A DNA stretch of 64,000 nt, from the NCBI RefSeq assembly GCF_029867415.1, contig NC_081185.1, positions 109,076,413 through 109,140,412 of the forward strand, read 5' to 3'. This DNA comes from Vicia villosa. Lineage: Eukaryota; Streptophyta; Magnoliopsida; Fabales; Fabaceae. The position numbers and the translations under genes are program-made. Of this stretch, positions 47,891-59,278 are shown one piece after another. The notes under the pieces were generated by a model. The model was not told where the DNA came from and searched no databases. It saw nothing but the letters and a program-made list of their open reading frames with translations. Every line of letters starts with the position of its first letter. The first letter of the stretch is position 1.

Positions 47891-48087
47891 AAATAATCAC
47901 ATTACTCTTTTTTTTTACGTTTCAGTTGCATTGCATTGCACCTTTGCGATCATTTCTTATACACCATTGTAAGTTTCTTGTTTAGTTTCGTTATTGTTGT
48001 GTTGATTTGCATGCTTGTGTTTAGAATTGGTTATGATTATAATTCTTTTGGTGTTTGAAGGTGTAATTGTGTTTGGAATCTGTGAAA

Positions 48088-51000
48088 ATGGGGTTGTTTT
48101 TTGGGATATTTTTGGGGATAATATTCGGTGTGGCATTGATGGCTGGATTGGAACGAATGATGAGGTACAGAAGCGCTAAGAGGATTGCAAAGGTATGGTA
48201 CATTGTTCTGAATCTTGGGTTTTGTTGATCATTGTTATGGATTTTCTTGGAATTAACGGTGTGGAAATGAAGTTGATGAATTAAGATGTGATCAGCGTCT
48301 AAGTGATATCATAGTCATACATACTCTGAAGCACCGACACAATAAACACGACAGCGACACTAATACGTCGACATTGGTAATAGTACGTAAAATTGAATAA
48401 ATTAAAAATAATTACAAGTGTCGGTTTTGGACATGGGTAGCGACACAGACAGAAGTGTCGGTGCTACATAGGTCATACTTTATAGTAGTTCATGGAATGG
48501 AATAACCGGTAATTGGAAAATCATTAGTGAAAATGAAAATGAAAAACAGGGAAAAGTAAATGAAAATGAAAACTTAGAAGGAATCATATTATGTTAAATA
48601 TTGCAACTCTCACAAGGATACCGCATTGTGGTCTCATATGAGTTGTTGCCATTATATTGTGGATATATTTTTTCTTGTCATCTTAATATTATTCATTTTT
48701 CTCTGCAGGCAGTGGACATTAAACTCCTTGGATCCCTTAATAGAGAGGACTTAAAGAAAATTTGTAGTGAAAATTTACCTGAATGGATATCTTTCCCTGT
48801 ATATGAGCAGGTGTGATTATCATCTATTTTTGTGATACTTAGCTTTATACTGAAAAATGATTTTACAAACGGTCCTATCATATTATTAGGAGTTAGCAGT
48901 GCATCAAATGAAGCTGCAAACTTTAAATTTAGAAACTTCGTTTATTTTTTCTTGGTTTCTGTACTATGCCTGTTCTCTATGTATGTACCTTCCTATATTT
49001 TAAAGCAAAATATGGATTGTAAAAGCAGTGCATGACTCTTGTTGATTGGCTTTTTCAGGTGAAATGGCTAAACAAGCTGCTGTCCAAATTGTGGCCATTT
49101 GTAGCAGATGTGAGTAAACTTGTTTGTATAATAATCTCGAACAGTGTGTGTGATGTTTACTGATTTCTTACTAGATTTTTTTTTCTAGGTTAAATCTTGA
49201 TGTTTTACTTGTTTCTGTAGTATGTTATTTAATATATTCTAAGCAATAATTAGAATTAGTTAGTTAGTTTGTTATAAATTACTATGCTTCTTCTAAGACC
49301 ACAATTGTTAAGTTTGAATGAAAGAAAGTAGATTAGATCTATTGATTTTGGGTAGACATTAAATTCTGGTTTCTTAATTGTAACCAATATGCTTTAGAAA
49401 CTAAAAGAACCACAAAAATCAGATTCTGGTAAAATCTATGATGAGTAAAGTGAAAGAATGTAATCCTAAAATGATTTTATGCAGTGATTGATTTGAATCA
49501 CAGTTCAGTATTAATATCTTATCTATGTATACATTGTGTGGTTGGCGCTGTGACTCTAATATAGTTATACCATACTTGAAACAATTATTACAACTTTGCT
49601 AATTGATGATTCCAATGCATCTTGGACCACTGCAAGACTATATTAGGACTAAGAAACATGCATGAACCGGAGTTGGAATTGCAGTCCATGTTATTGTCAA
49701 AAACTCTCTAGTTAACTCGTAAAATTGAACAACCTTACAACTCTAGATATTGATTCAAGTCTTACATTGGATAAAAATAAGGTCTGAAATAAGTTTATAA
49801 AGAGTGGCACTATTCACCTTATAAGTCGATTTTGTAAGAATGAGTTAGACCCAACAATACCTTTTTTTCTTTGAAAACACTGTTTGAAAATCTGTGTTTG
49901 TTCTTTGCATTATGTACCAAGCCTTCCCTAGACATAAATCATCTTGTGCTCAAGTGATGTACTTTGGTTTTCCTCCCTAATCTTCCTTTGGTATTCATAT
50001 GCTGCTGAATTAACTGACTTTATCTTGATTTTGTTTGTGTTTTCTTTTTTAGGCAGCAACTATGGTGATAAGAGAATCTGTTGAACCGCTATTAGAAGAG
50101 TATAGACCTCCTGGAATTACTTCATTGAAGTTCAGTAAGCTGTCCCTTGGAAATGTCGCTCCAAAAATTGAAGGTACTAATCCATAGAGATTCCCTTCTT
50201 CATTCTTTTTCCTGTTTGCACATTGTAGTGTTGTTTGATCCATGTATCTAAATCCTCCTAGTTGGAAAAATGCTTCGGCTGTTGTTGGTTTTCATTCTAT
50301 TCCCTAGTCCCTACTGCATTTACTAATGCTGTGTATATCAGATAATGAGGTTAATATGTCATTTATTTTGACAACAGTTCTTTTAGGCCGCCTTATATGC
50401 AATCAAAAGATGCAAGTTATCTAAATTTTTATATACATTTTTGTGTTATATTTTTCACCTGCTTATAACTTTTATAGGGGGGCAAAACATTACTATCATT
50501 ATGAAATGTTTCTCTTCTCCTTTTTATTTCTCTGACGCAAGCTATCTGAATTTCTCTGGCCTTGTTATGCTATGTGATTTGGTTATACTTGTGGCATCTC
50601 ATGGGCACTCCTTCTATGGTTGCTCGAAGTGGATTTTATAATTGATATCCAGTAATATTGGAGAATTTTGATTCATTTTTGAGGCACTTTTTTTGTTAAG
50701 ATTTACTGTCTTTTGTCTGAAGTACATTCTTCATTTTCTTTATTTTAATACAGTCAATGATCTATATATAATAATAGTTGATAAGAAAAATTTGGAGTTC
50801 TGTTTTCAAATTTTGCAGAGGAGTTCTTGTAAACATATGACACGAACTAGAACCAATGCACTTCTATAACCTAAACATCCCTGCGTTCAAAAAATCCTTA
50901 CCATCAATTGCAGCTCATAATGAGAAGGAACCTCAGTCTTTTCTGAAGAAAACCTTCTGGCCATCAGTTGTTATGTCCCTCATATGATGGAAACTACTTT

Positions 51001-54000
51001 TTAATTTATTTGAAGGATGGAGGGCCAGGATCTTTGTTAACTAACAACATATTTTGTATATGTTTTTTCTAAATGTTCAGTGAGGTCCAAGGTGGCATGT
51101 GACAAGCCTAAATCAATGGTTATTATAGTTTTACCTACATGTGACCTATCAAGCAAAAGCCGCCATTAGGAATCTAACATAACCCCAACAATCCTTATTT
51201 AAACAACACTGTCCATAATTTCTTTCAGAACTTGGGAAATAAACTATTATTGTGTGATTCAAAATTGGATGTCTTGATTCAAAATTTAATGTCTTGATTC
51301 AAAATTTAATGTCTTGATTCTTAGTTAATCAGATGAAATGGATCAATAAAATTTGAAGTTTGTAGTTTTATAAAAAATACTTCAGGTTTGTCATATACAA
51401 ATACAATACAAGCCTTGTAACAACAATTTTGCTTGTTAGAATCTACAAATATATGAAAATGTTGACTGCATTGATGAGATTGTTATCAAAATGTTTGACT
51501 TATCAGCAATGAAGCACATACACGATACAAGTATCGAATACGATACATATCCTATAATTCACTCATTGAAAAATATAGGATACAATATGTTTAAGATATA
51601 TATTTAAAAATTAAAATTAGAGATTAGTTAAATCATTGTCTAACAAAAATCAAACTCAAAACACAACTTTTAACACATTACTAAATATTAAATTTAAACT
51701 AAGATATTGGATTAGTATCAATGTCGTATCCTCCTTCCCCATCATTAGTAAATAGAGCAGCTTCTGAATTTGGTTCATCTAGACACAGTGGTGCAACTTC
51801 AAGAGTTCCAACACCGTCAAAACTTTCCCATGCATCTCCACCAATGTCACACATCTTAGTACTTCCTTTGTATTATTCACTTTTCCTACCCAAAATCCAT
51901 ATCCATGGAGTATCGGAGATGTGTCGACGGCATATTGCGGTGTGTCGCTGCTGTATCAGAATTTTGTATTATTTTTTTTTAAATAAAAAGTTCGGATACT
52001 CCTTTATACGTATCAACAATGTATCACGGCGTATCGGGTGCAATTTGGCAAAGATTTTAACGCAGCGTATTTGTGCTTCATTGTGTATGAGTTAAGCCTG
52101 TCAGAGTTGTACAATAAGGCAGAGCAAAACTGTCAGGAAATGCTATATTTATACCCCTTGCCTTTCTCTTAAGTCTTTTTTCATATATGAATAAATAATA
52201 CATGCATAATCTCTTCATTCATGCAGGTATTCGTGTTCAGAATCTTAAAAAAGGTCAAATCATAATGGACATAGATTTCCGTTGGGGTGGTGATCCCAAT
52301 ATTGTTTTGGCTGTTGAAGCTGCACTTGTCGCATCAATTCCTATTCAGGTTAAACCAAGCTATGTTTCTATATAGAATCTCATGTAACTATAAGGAATTT
52401 TCAAAATTTTGATTGCTTTTGTTTTTTCACTTCAGTTGAAGGATCTCCAGATGTTCAGCATTATCCGTGTTATATTCCAACTCGCTGAAGAGATCCCCTG
52501 CATTTCCGCTGTTGTTGTTGCCCTACTTGCTGAGGTAACCTCTGAGTGAGGTTGATTTACTTGAGTTTCTCAATCTGCCGGTTGCAGTTTTGTTTGTGCA
52601 ATGTTCTAATTGAGTTCTGAATTACTTGGGACACTACTGTTTAAGTATCAGTCTTGGAGTTACTGACTTTTCCATAAACATTTATTCAGCCGAAGCCTCG
52701 GATTGATTACACTCTGAAGGCAGTTGGTGGAAGTTTGACGGCACTTCCTGGAATTTCAGATATGATTGATGTAGGTTCTAATCTGCAAGCTGGCCTCTTC
52801 TGAACTAATATTCATTTTGAACTAATACTCATAATCCACTCTAAGTATTACCCACCATTTTATAGGATACTGTGAACTCAATTGTTACTGATATGCTCCA
52901 ATGGCCTCATAGGATTGTTGTTCCACTTGGTGGTATTCCTGTGGATACTAGGTAATGTGAATCTTATTTTGTTCTGTTAGTTATATATCTTCTTGAATGC
53001 AGATCAAAACATATCTAGGTTTCTGAAGTTGTGGTATTTTAGATAAAAGGAGGAGAGAAAATAATAAGAACTTAGAAAATTATTGATAATGGTCTAATAC
53101 TCTAACTTGATGGTTACAAAAACTCACTACTAATCCATATTAATGGATACATAGCAGATTCCTAAATCAAGAACAAGTCATAATAATAGGTAATATAAAA
53201 TCTAATCCTAAAAGATGCTCTAAGATACTCCCCCTCTATCTAAAAGCTTACTAAGGTTAAGCCTGTTACAAAATATACCTTTCAAAAAGAAAATCAAACC
53301 AAACCAACTAGTATTAGAACAAATGGCGATGGCACATGGAAGAAAATATCATAAGCCTGAAACTATTGTGGCTGCGTAGGTCAAGAGATTCAGCAGCATT
53401 CAGTGGAGGAGTGGTTTTGTGGAAAATATTTCCAATGGAGGAGTGGTTTTGTGTAAAATATTTCCAATGGAGGAGTGGTTTCGTGTGGTTGTGGCCAGAA
53501 GTGACATTTGTTGCAAAAAGAAAGAGATTGTGCCTAAATACAGAATACTATGATTATATTTTCAAACTTTTGAGAACTTGGAATTGTAATAGCATCGAGA
53601 CAATTCAAGGCGGATCGAACCAGGCTCTAGATATCATGTTGAAAGTGTGGGATCTTAGATGAAAGGAGGAGATAAATTATTAAGAACTTTGAGTATTATT
53701 TATAATGGTTTAAAACTAACTTGATACAAAAACTCTACACTAATCCTTACTTATGGATACACAAACTCAATCCTAAAAAAAAAACAAATCATGATAATAA
53801 TAAGTGGTATGGAATGTAAACCTCAAAGATGCTTTAAGATACTCAAATAATATATAAGATATTTTATGATATTCTAGCATGGTTAACTACTATATCTGAT
53901 AATCAATATTTAGAATTGAATTTAAATTTTTTGTATTCCTCAAGAAAAATTGCTTTGCTTTTCGTTTCATTTTCTTTGTCTCTCACCTGTCACCTTGAAA

Positions 54001-55359
54001 GAAAGAAAAACAATTTGCGATTGAGAATATGCATATTTCTATGTTAATGGTCAAATATTCTAAATTGCTAAAGCACCCTGCCTTTTGCAGTGAACTGGAG
54101 CTTAAACCCCAGGGAATGCTTAGAGTGAAAGTAATAAAAGCAAATGATCTAAAAAACAAGGAAATGATTGGAAAGTCTGATCCTTACACAGTTGTGTATA
54201 TTCGACCACTGTTTAAAGTTAAAACGAAGGTTATTGATAACAACTTGAATCCGATTTGGAATGAGGAATTTGACTTAATTGCAGAAGACAAGGAGACCCA
54301 GTCACTCACTCTCGAGGTTTTACACAGCTAATACTTTGCTTTCTCTTGTGCTAATTAGAGTTGATAGAATATTTATTCTCCAAAACTCTTCAGTTTCGAA
54401 TAACAGTCAAAGTGTTTTCACAAATCAAATAAGCACTTATCATTTATTGATTGGTCTCTACATAGTCACACATGTTAACATTTTGGTTCATTTTTCTCTT
54501 TGTAACTACACAGTTCTTGTTAAACTGATTCTATGTCATGATTGATTCAATGAAATTAAAATAAACAATTTTCGTGGCTCTGCACATAGGTTTTTGATAA
54601 AGACATTGGACAAGATAAACGATTGGGAATAGCAAAATTGCCACTTATCGACCTGGAAGTAGAAACTGAAAAGGAGGTTGAATTGAGGCTTTTGTCATCT
54701 CTTGATACGCTGAAAGTGAAAGATAAGAAGGATCGAGGTACCTTGAGAATAAAGGTATAAATAGACATTCATCGACATATTTTAGTCCTTTTCTTTTTTT
54801 TATTCATTGAAATTAAAGGTATAAATAGACATTCATCGACATATTTTAGTCCTTTTCTTTGTTGTATTCATTTACTACACATTGTCTCAGTTGATTGAAA
54901 GTTATTGTCTCCTTGGAATTTCAGTATTTCTATCACGAGTTTAACAAGGAAGAACAGCTGGCTGCACTAGAAGCAGAGAAAATGACACTAGAACAAAGGA
55001 AGAAACTGAAAGAGGAAGGAGTCATAGGAAGTACAATGGACGCGCTAGACGGAGTAGCATCAGTAGCCGGGTCTGGTGTTGGACTTGTTGGTTCTGGAGT
55101 AGCAACAGTAGCCGGAACTGGTGTTGGACTTGTTGGTTCTGGTGTTACTGCGGGTGCTGGACTCGTTGGTTCTGGTGTTACTGCCGGTGCTGGAATTGTT
55201 GGCAGCGGGTTTGGTGCTGTCGGTAGTGGACTTGGTGCTGTTGGCAGTGGACTGAGCAGGGCAGGAAAGTTCATGGGCAGGACAATCACAGGGCAAACTG
55301 TATCCAGAAGGAGTGGTTCATCTATTCCTACAGAGGAGAGTGGTGGTGTAACGAAATAA
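48088..55359 (+). CDS. CLB1: SMP-C2 protein of plant synaptotagmin family (CLB1/NTMC2T4-like), 11 exons
   Basis: Exons: 48088-48192, 48709-48810, 49059-49109, 50053-50173, 52227-52348, 52436-52534, 52690-52770, 52866-52951, 54091-54316, 54590-54754, 54925-55359; all GT-AG and in phase, 530 aa. N-terminal membrane anchor at residues 1-20 (MGLFFGIFLGIIFGVALMAG). SMP lipid-transfer-type domain about 68-250 (FRWGGDPNIVLAVEAALVAS, PKPRIDYTLKAVGGSLTALP). Single C2 domain about 258-375, with loop residues GKSDPY and FDKDIGQDKRLG; one usual Asp is Glu in KEMIG, as I recall for the Arabidopsis homologue. A charged helix (EEQLAALEAEKMTLEQRKKL) leads into a Gly/Val repeat tail (about 412-500; GVGLVGSG, FGAVGSG units) and basic KFMGRTITGQ. 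Expected at ER or other endomembranes, binding lipids with Ca2+. It closely resembles Arabidopsis CLB1. Start chosen at the first ATG before the anchor. Confidence 0.94.
48323..48471. mobile_element. Short Mutator-type MITE in SMP-C2 intron 1
   Basis: 149 bp with ends ACTCTGAAGCACCGACAC and, reverse-complemented, CTATGTAGCACCGACAC, and further subterminal CGACAC words. Flanks GTCATACAT (48314-48322) and GTCATACTT (48472-48480) form a 9-bp target duplication with one mismatch. Confidence 0.7.
49750..49858 (+). mobile_element. Solo LTR-like copy of the TRIM family in SMP-C2 intron 3
   Basis: Reads AAGTTTATAAAGAGTGGCAC, TTCACCTTATAAGTCGATTT, TGTAAGAATGAGTTAGACCC: the recurrent LTR in plus orientation. 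The rest of the intron (49110-50052) is unremarkable. Confidence 0.55.
51507..52083. mobile_element. Probable MITE with GTATC-rich interior in SMP-C2 intron 4
   Basis: Ends CAATGAAGCACATAC and, reverse-complemented, CAATGAAGCACAAATAC, with many GATAC/GTATC words near both ends (for example AAGTATCGAATACGATACAT). A Pro/Ser-rich open frame inside (51721-52095) has no family resemblance. No target duplication could be confirmed. The remainder of intron 4 (50174-52226) shows nothing clear. Confidence 0.45.
53024..53880 (-). mobile_element. Small non-autonomous LTR element in SMP-C2 intron 8
   Basis: Two related blocks of about 200-240 bp (53024-53228 and 53638-53880) share GAGGAGA.AAAT.ATTAAGAACTT, TAATGGATACA/TATGGATACA and AAAGATGCTYTAAGATACTC. 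On the minus strand the right block ends CACTTTCAACA followed by TGATATCTAGAGCC, a decayed primer site (TGGTATCAGAGCC), and a polypurine tract (complement of CTCCCCCTCTATC, about 53228-53240) precedes the left block. No protein domain lies between them, only a short tandem repeat at 53400-53485. Confidence 0.6.
53398..53485 (+). repeat. 37-bp tandem repeat, about 2.4 units
   Basis: GTGGAGGAGTGGTTTTGTGG, then GGAGGAGTGGTTTTGTGTAA and GGAGGAGTGGTTTCGTGTGG, each separated by AAATATTTCCAAT, inside the small LTR element of SMP-C2 intron 8. Confidence 0.8.
54751..54868 (+). repeat. 64-bp tandem duplication copying the exon 10 donor site
   Basis: The exon 10/intron 10 junction AAAGGTATAAATAGACATTC at 54751 is repeated at 54815 and the copies run on for about 50 bp. 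The copy recreates a 5' splice site at 54818/54819 inside the 170-bp intron. Confidence 0.9.
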
Positions 55360-55542
55360 CCTGAGTTTATTAGTTTATGAGATTTTACAGTAGCTAGGTT
55401 GGTTTCTTTTGTTGCTTGTTCACATGAATCATAATGATTTTCTTTCTTTGGAAATAGATTGACCACTGAGTATCAGGAATTTCTATGTAGTTTTAGTTTT
55501 ACACCATCTTTTATCTGTATAAAATTGTTAACCTGGATGTGT

Positions 55543-55548
55543 AATAAA
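55543..55548 (+). terminator. CLB1: Putative polyadenylation signal of the SMP-C2 gene
   Basis: AATAAA about 185 bp after the stop codon, within an AT-rich 3' flank. Confidence 0.5.
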
Positions 55549-55559
55549 AAACAAATTGT

Positions 55560-57060
55560 AAAAATTCCTCTTATTCATTGGATGTGAAAGTGATTAAAAA
55601 CCAAAAAAAATGTTTAGCAAACTCCTGCTCCACCAAATATTTTTGGGAAATGCTCTTTCCACTTGTACAGGTGCTCCCACACCACCGTGAAAAGTCCCTA
55701 GCATCCGGAGATATTTCTTAGACCAAATTGAGGAGACACCTCTTTTACGTTAAAATTTAATTTGAAGATGCATTTTCATATGTGTAAAAAGTACTCTACT
55801 TAATACGATTCTAGATAGCATTATGTGGGATGTTACACATGACATCGTAATATAAGGATGCATTATCTTACCGACTAGGGTTTCATTTTCGTATGCATAA
55901 AATTTGATGAAATTCGTAATATTTTCCGTCATTTCCTTAGATAACATTCACACACCTTTAAGCATAACAAGTAATACATATAATGTATCAATTGAGGTTT
56001 CAATTCATTTAAGCATAGCATGCTAACAGAACAAGGACGAATTCCAGCCAAGAGAATCCATTTTCCTGTTAAAATGCAACTTGGGACAGAAAGATTGACG
56101 GGCTGGACGTCATAAGGATGATGTTCGTCACCTGACCCATCACCGCATATGACGATCGTCATTTTAACATGGGCAAACAGGATGCCCATCATGAGGACAT
56201 GACGCCTGTCATCTGGGCCTAAGGTATGAGGGTTTGCCCGTCACCAAGGGTGACAGCCGTCATCTGGTTCTCAATTCTCTTTATTTATGTGGTTTTACCA
56301 ATTCAAACCAAACCAGCATCAAATACATATGCTCAAACAAGGTAAAATGCACAACATCAATCCAAGAAGGGCATACACAACACTTCTCATAGTATATTCA
56401 TGAGTTTTCTATCCAATTCCTATACTAGGAAATTACAACAACAAATTACATCATTTCTCTTTTCAACTTAATAAAGATTCATGTTTTCAATATGGTGCAA
56501 GGTTCAAGAACATAATCAATCTAACATGCAAGATTCCGATATGAAAACTACTAAATATCAAAACAAGCACAAAACCTTAATCAGGCAAAGCATAATCTCA
56601 TGCATTTCAATTCCCCTCCCATCATGTATAACCTAAGTGGTAGTAAACACAATCCAGCCTAGGATAAGAACCCCACAAAATAAAAAGATTATTCATTTAT
56701 TCAAACTTTCCCAAAATAACAATCTTCCAAAGCCATTATATTATGTAAAAATGTTAATTAATAAATTTGTTCACCAAAGGGATAGATGGAATTTTTTTTC
56801 TAGTAATTCAATTTTTTAAGCCTTTAAATATTTAAGATCATGTGTTGTTTGTCTTGCATAACCATGTGGTTAGGGATGATAAGTTGTTCCACATATTTAG
56901 CATATAGGCAACTTCAATTATGATCTAACATTCATCCTCAATTGCTAAATACTAAAGGTAGATTCATATACTACAGTGAAAATTCAAAAGCATTTTCTAG
57001 CCGTTTAAGATATCAAAGTCATTCTTGTGTGGAACAAAGATTGTTGAGAATTGAGATAGT
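55560..57060. other. Intergenic region downstream of the SMP-C2 gene
   Basis: No gene recognised. Positions about 56085-56275 are rich in CGTCA/TGACG words in both directions (GACGGGCTGGACGTCATAAG, then GCCCGTCACCAAGGGTGACA), which suggests an old LTR fragment, but no LTR pair or coding domain confirms it. Confidence 0.45.
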
Positions 57061-57230
57061 GATGTGAAGCTGTCTCATAAGTCCAACCTTGCACTATATA
57101 CACATCTTTCTAATTTCATTATTGATTTGGACATAAGTCCAACCAGGTGGCCTTGAGCACGGGCTCGCGGGGCGGGAGCCCAGGACCCCATAATTTTAGG
57201 GGCACCAAAAAATATATTTTCCCGATATAT

Positions 57231-57231
<1 letters not shown>

Positions 57232-57300
<69 letters not shown>
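57232..57300. repeat. (AT)n microsatellite inside the hAT element
   Basis: About 34 AT repeats near the left end of the hAT transposon. Confidence 0.95.
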
Positions 57301-57304
<4 letters not shown>

Positions 57305-57512
57305 AGAATTTTCTATTATAAAAGTACTTGCTCGAATTTTTTGTGTGATATAAAGAATTAAAATAGTGATATAGAGAATATTTTATATTATATATAATAT
57401 TACTTATGATAGTTTTTGTCACTAGATATCTAGCTGAGCAAAATTTAGCATTTCGTTAAAAAAATGAGAGGATTAATATGGAAAAAATGGAAACTTTATT
57501 TCTCTTGTTGAA

Positions 57513-58440
57513 ATGATTTCTAAATGGGATCCTGTCATGCAAAAACATTTTGAAAGTATTAAGAATAATGAAATTAATTATCAATATCTTAGTCATAAGA
57601 TTCAAAATGAATTGATTAACAAGTTAGGTAATGAAGTCAAAAGTGCAATAGTAAAAAAAACCAAAGAAGCAAAATATTTTTCTGTGATTCTTGATTGTAC
57701 TCATGATGTAATTCACCAAGAACAAATGACTCCCATTATATGTTTTGTGGATGTTTCTACAAGTCCAATAAAAATTGAAGAGTTTTCTCTAGAATTTTTG
57801 AAAGTTTATGACACAACACGTCAAGGATTGTTTGAAGAATTACAAAATGTATTGAAAACTCTTGGTCTAGATATTAATAATGTGAGAGGACAAGGATATG
57901 ATAATGGATCAAACATGAAAGATAAATATCAAGGTGTACAAAGAAAATTATTAGATGTTAACCCTAGAGCATTATACATAACATGTGGTTGTCATAGCCT
58001 TAACTTGACACTTTGTGATATTGCAAATTCTTGTACTAAAGCTAAAGATTTTTTTTTAGTTTTACAACATATTTATACTGTATTTTCTCATTCGACAAAA
58101 CGTTGGAAAATTCTTAGAGACAATGCGAAAGGTTAATTTATTAAGTCATTGCCACAAACACGTTGAGAAAGTCATGTGAATATTGTATATGCAATTAAAT
58201 CTCAAAAAACACTACTTCAACTAGTTGTACAAGATAATGATCCCAAAATTAAGAGTGAAGCTAAATCTTTAGCAACTCATGAAATTGAAAACTTGAAATT
58301 TTTGGTAGCTATGATTATTTAGTTTGAATTGTTAACTGTTGTTGATGAAATTAGCAAAAGTTTGCAAAAAAAGACATGTATATTGATGTGGCTATAAAAC
58401 TAGTAAAAATTTTGAAAAAGTATTTGAAAAAATATATAGA
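57513..58440 (+). pseudogene. hAT transposase remnant (DUF4371 / ZMYM1-like)
   Basis: 207 open codons give the N-terminal half of a plant ZMYM1-like hAT transposase: DPVMQKHFESIKNNEINYQY, ILDCTHDVIHQEQMTPIICF, VRGQGYDNGSNMKDKYQGVQ (the catalytic-Asp block) and YITCGCHSLNLTL (CxxH block). After the stop at 58136 sense remnants continue out of frame (NDPKIKSEAKSLATHEIENL, then FLVAMII). The C-terminal hAT dimerisation region is absent. Nonfunctional. Confidence 0.82.
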
Positions 58441-58761
58441 GAAGAAGAAGAATAATAAGTCTTTTTATAGTAGTTTATGTTTTGATGTAGTATAAACATT
58501 GATTCAAAGATCCATACTTATATTCTTTTTGCACAATGTCAAATGAAAATGTTTTTTTTTCCAATTATTTCTTTTATCTTTATGTATTTATTGTTTAAAA
58601 AAATTATAGGGGCATCACTTTTTTGATTCGCCCAAGGCACCCAAATTCAAAGGACCGGCCCTGAGTCCAACCTTGCACTATATATACATCTTTCTAATTT
58701 CATTGATTTCTTTAGCTTGCCCGAAACAAAATCAAAACACTTTGTTTTTCTAGTTCTTATT

Positions 58762-59253
58762 TGTGAGATATTGGATCGAACTCTAGTATTGTCGAAGGGT
58801 AGCTTCTTGGTTCGACAGTTCGACAGAGTTAAGCATGAAGTCGAAGGATTGTTCACATGCTGGTGTCGAAGTGTGCATGCTGTAGTCGAAGATGGGTCTA
58901 GCATGCAGATATCGAAGATGCTAGGGTTGTTAGCATGTTAAATTAGGTTTTAGTGTTTAAACCCTAATTTGTTAAGTTAGCTTGTTTATTAAGTTGGCTT
59001 GTATAATGGGTCTTGCTGAAAAAGCCCATTAGTTAGTATGTTAGGTTTTATTATAAATAACATACTAGTCTCTCATCTTTGCTAAGCTGCAAATCCTAAT
59101 TTAGGGTGAGAGAGGTTATTTGTTATTCTTGTAAACTTGTAATCTTGTTTTAAGAGAAAGTGAAAGAATAGCAGTTATAACCAATTCTTGTGTTCTTATT
59201 CTCTTCCCTAATTCCCTATTATACTTTGTTATTGGTATCGTTTTTCCACAACA
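58762..59253 (+). repeat. 5' LTR of the copia element
   Basis: 492 bp, TG...CA. The U3 part (first 150 bp) holds about seven TCGAAG/TTCGAC words, two RY-type motifs (TGCATG at 58874, CATGCA at 58902) and a telo-box AAACCCTAA at 58959. A TATA box, TATAAATA, is at 59052-59059, so transcription probably starts near 59085. Confidence 0.95.
59052..59059 (+). promoter_or_regulatory. TATA box in the 5' LTR
   Basis: TATAAATA about 290 bp into the LTR; the identical site in the 3' LTR is at 63574-63581. Confidence 0.6.
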
Positions 59254-59275
59254 AATTGGTGCGGTGAGCGTGGAG
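59254..59275 (+). promoter_or_regulatory. Putative primer-binding site of the copia element (non-canonical)
   Basis: Directly after the 5' LTR the sequence reads AATTGGTGCGGTGAGCGTGG. It is not the common initiator-Met-tRNA complement TGGTATCAGAGCC, although TTGGTGCGGTGAGC occupies the expected place. The priming tRNA is unknown to me. Confidence 0.4.
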
Positions 59276-59278
59276 AAG

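Larger units (their letters stand above)
57144..58663 (+). mobile_element. hAT transposon, internally deleted, with intact 8-bp target duplication
   Basis: Begins CAGGTGGCCTTGAGCACGGG and ends ...AGGACCGGCCCTG (reverse complement CAGGGCCGGTCCT), flanked on both sides by AGTCCAAC (57136-57143 and 58664-58671): exactly 8 bp, as in hAT elements. It carries a truncated transposase (57513-58136) and an (AT)n tract (about 57232-57300). It inserted in a pre-existing tandem repeat of about 55-60 bp, since GTCCAACCTTGCACTATATA occurs both upstream at about 57082 and just after the right end. Confidence 0.88.

Noticed and set aside
47960..48087. A 5'UTR intron in the SMP-C2 gene (GTAAGT-like donor near 47969, acceptor near 48060)
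   Set aside because: Sites are plausible but nothing in coding phase tests them.
51721..52095. 124-codon Pro/Ser frame as a small gene
   Set aside because: It lies inside an intron and a MITE-like element, and shows no homology I can recognise.
54933..55466. Minus-strand Pro/Thr-rich frame of 177 codons resembling a cell-wall protein
   Set aside because: It is the antisense of the Gly/Val tail in the last SMP-C2 exon.
56085..56275. CGTCA/TGACG-rich block as a regulatory cluster (CRE-like sites)
   Set aside because: It resembles an old LTR fragment and lies far from any start site; evidence too thin to call a regulatory site.
58717..58941. 74-codon frame overlapping the copia 5' LTR (repeated in the 3' LTR)
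   Set aside because: Chance frame in LTR U3; the same sequence appears in both LTRs and has no domain.
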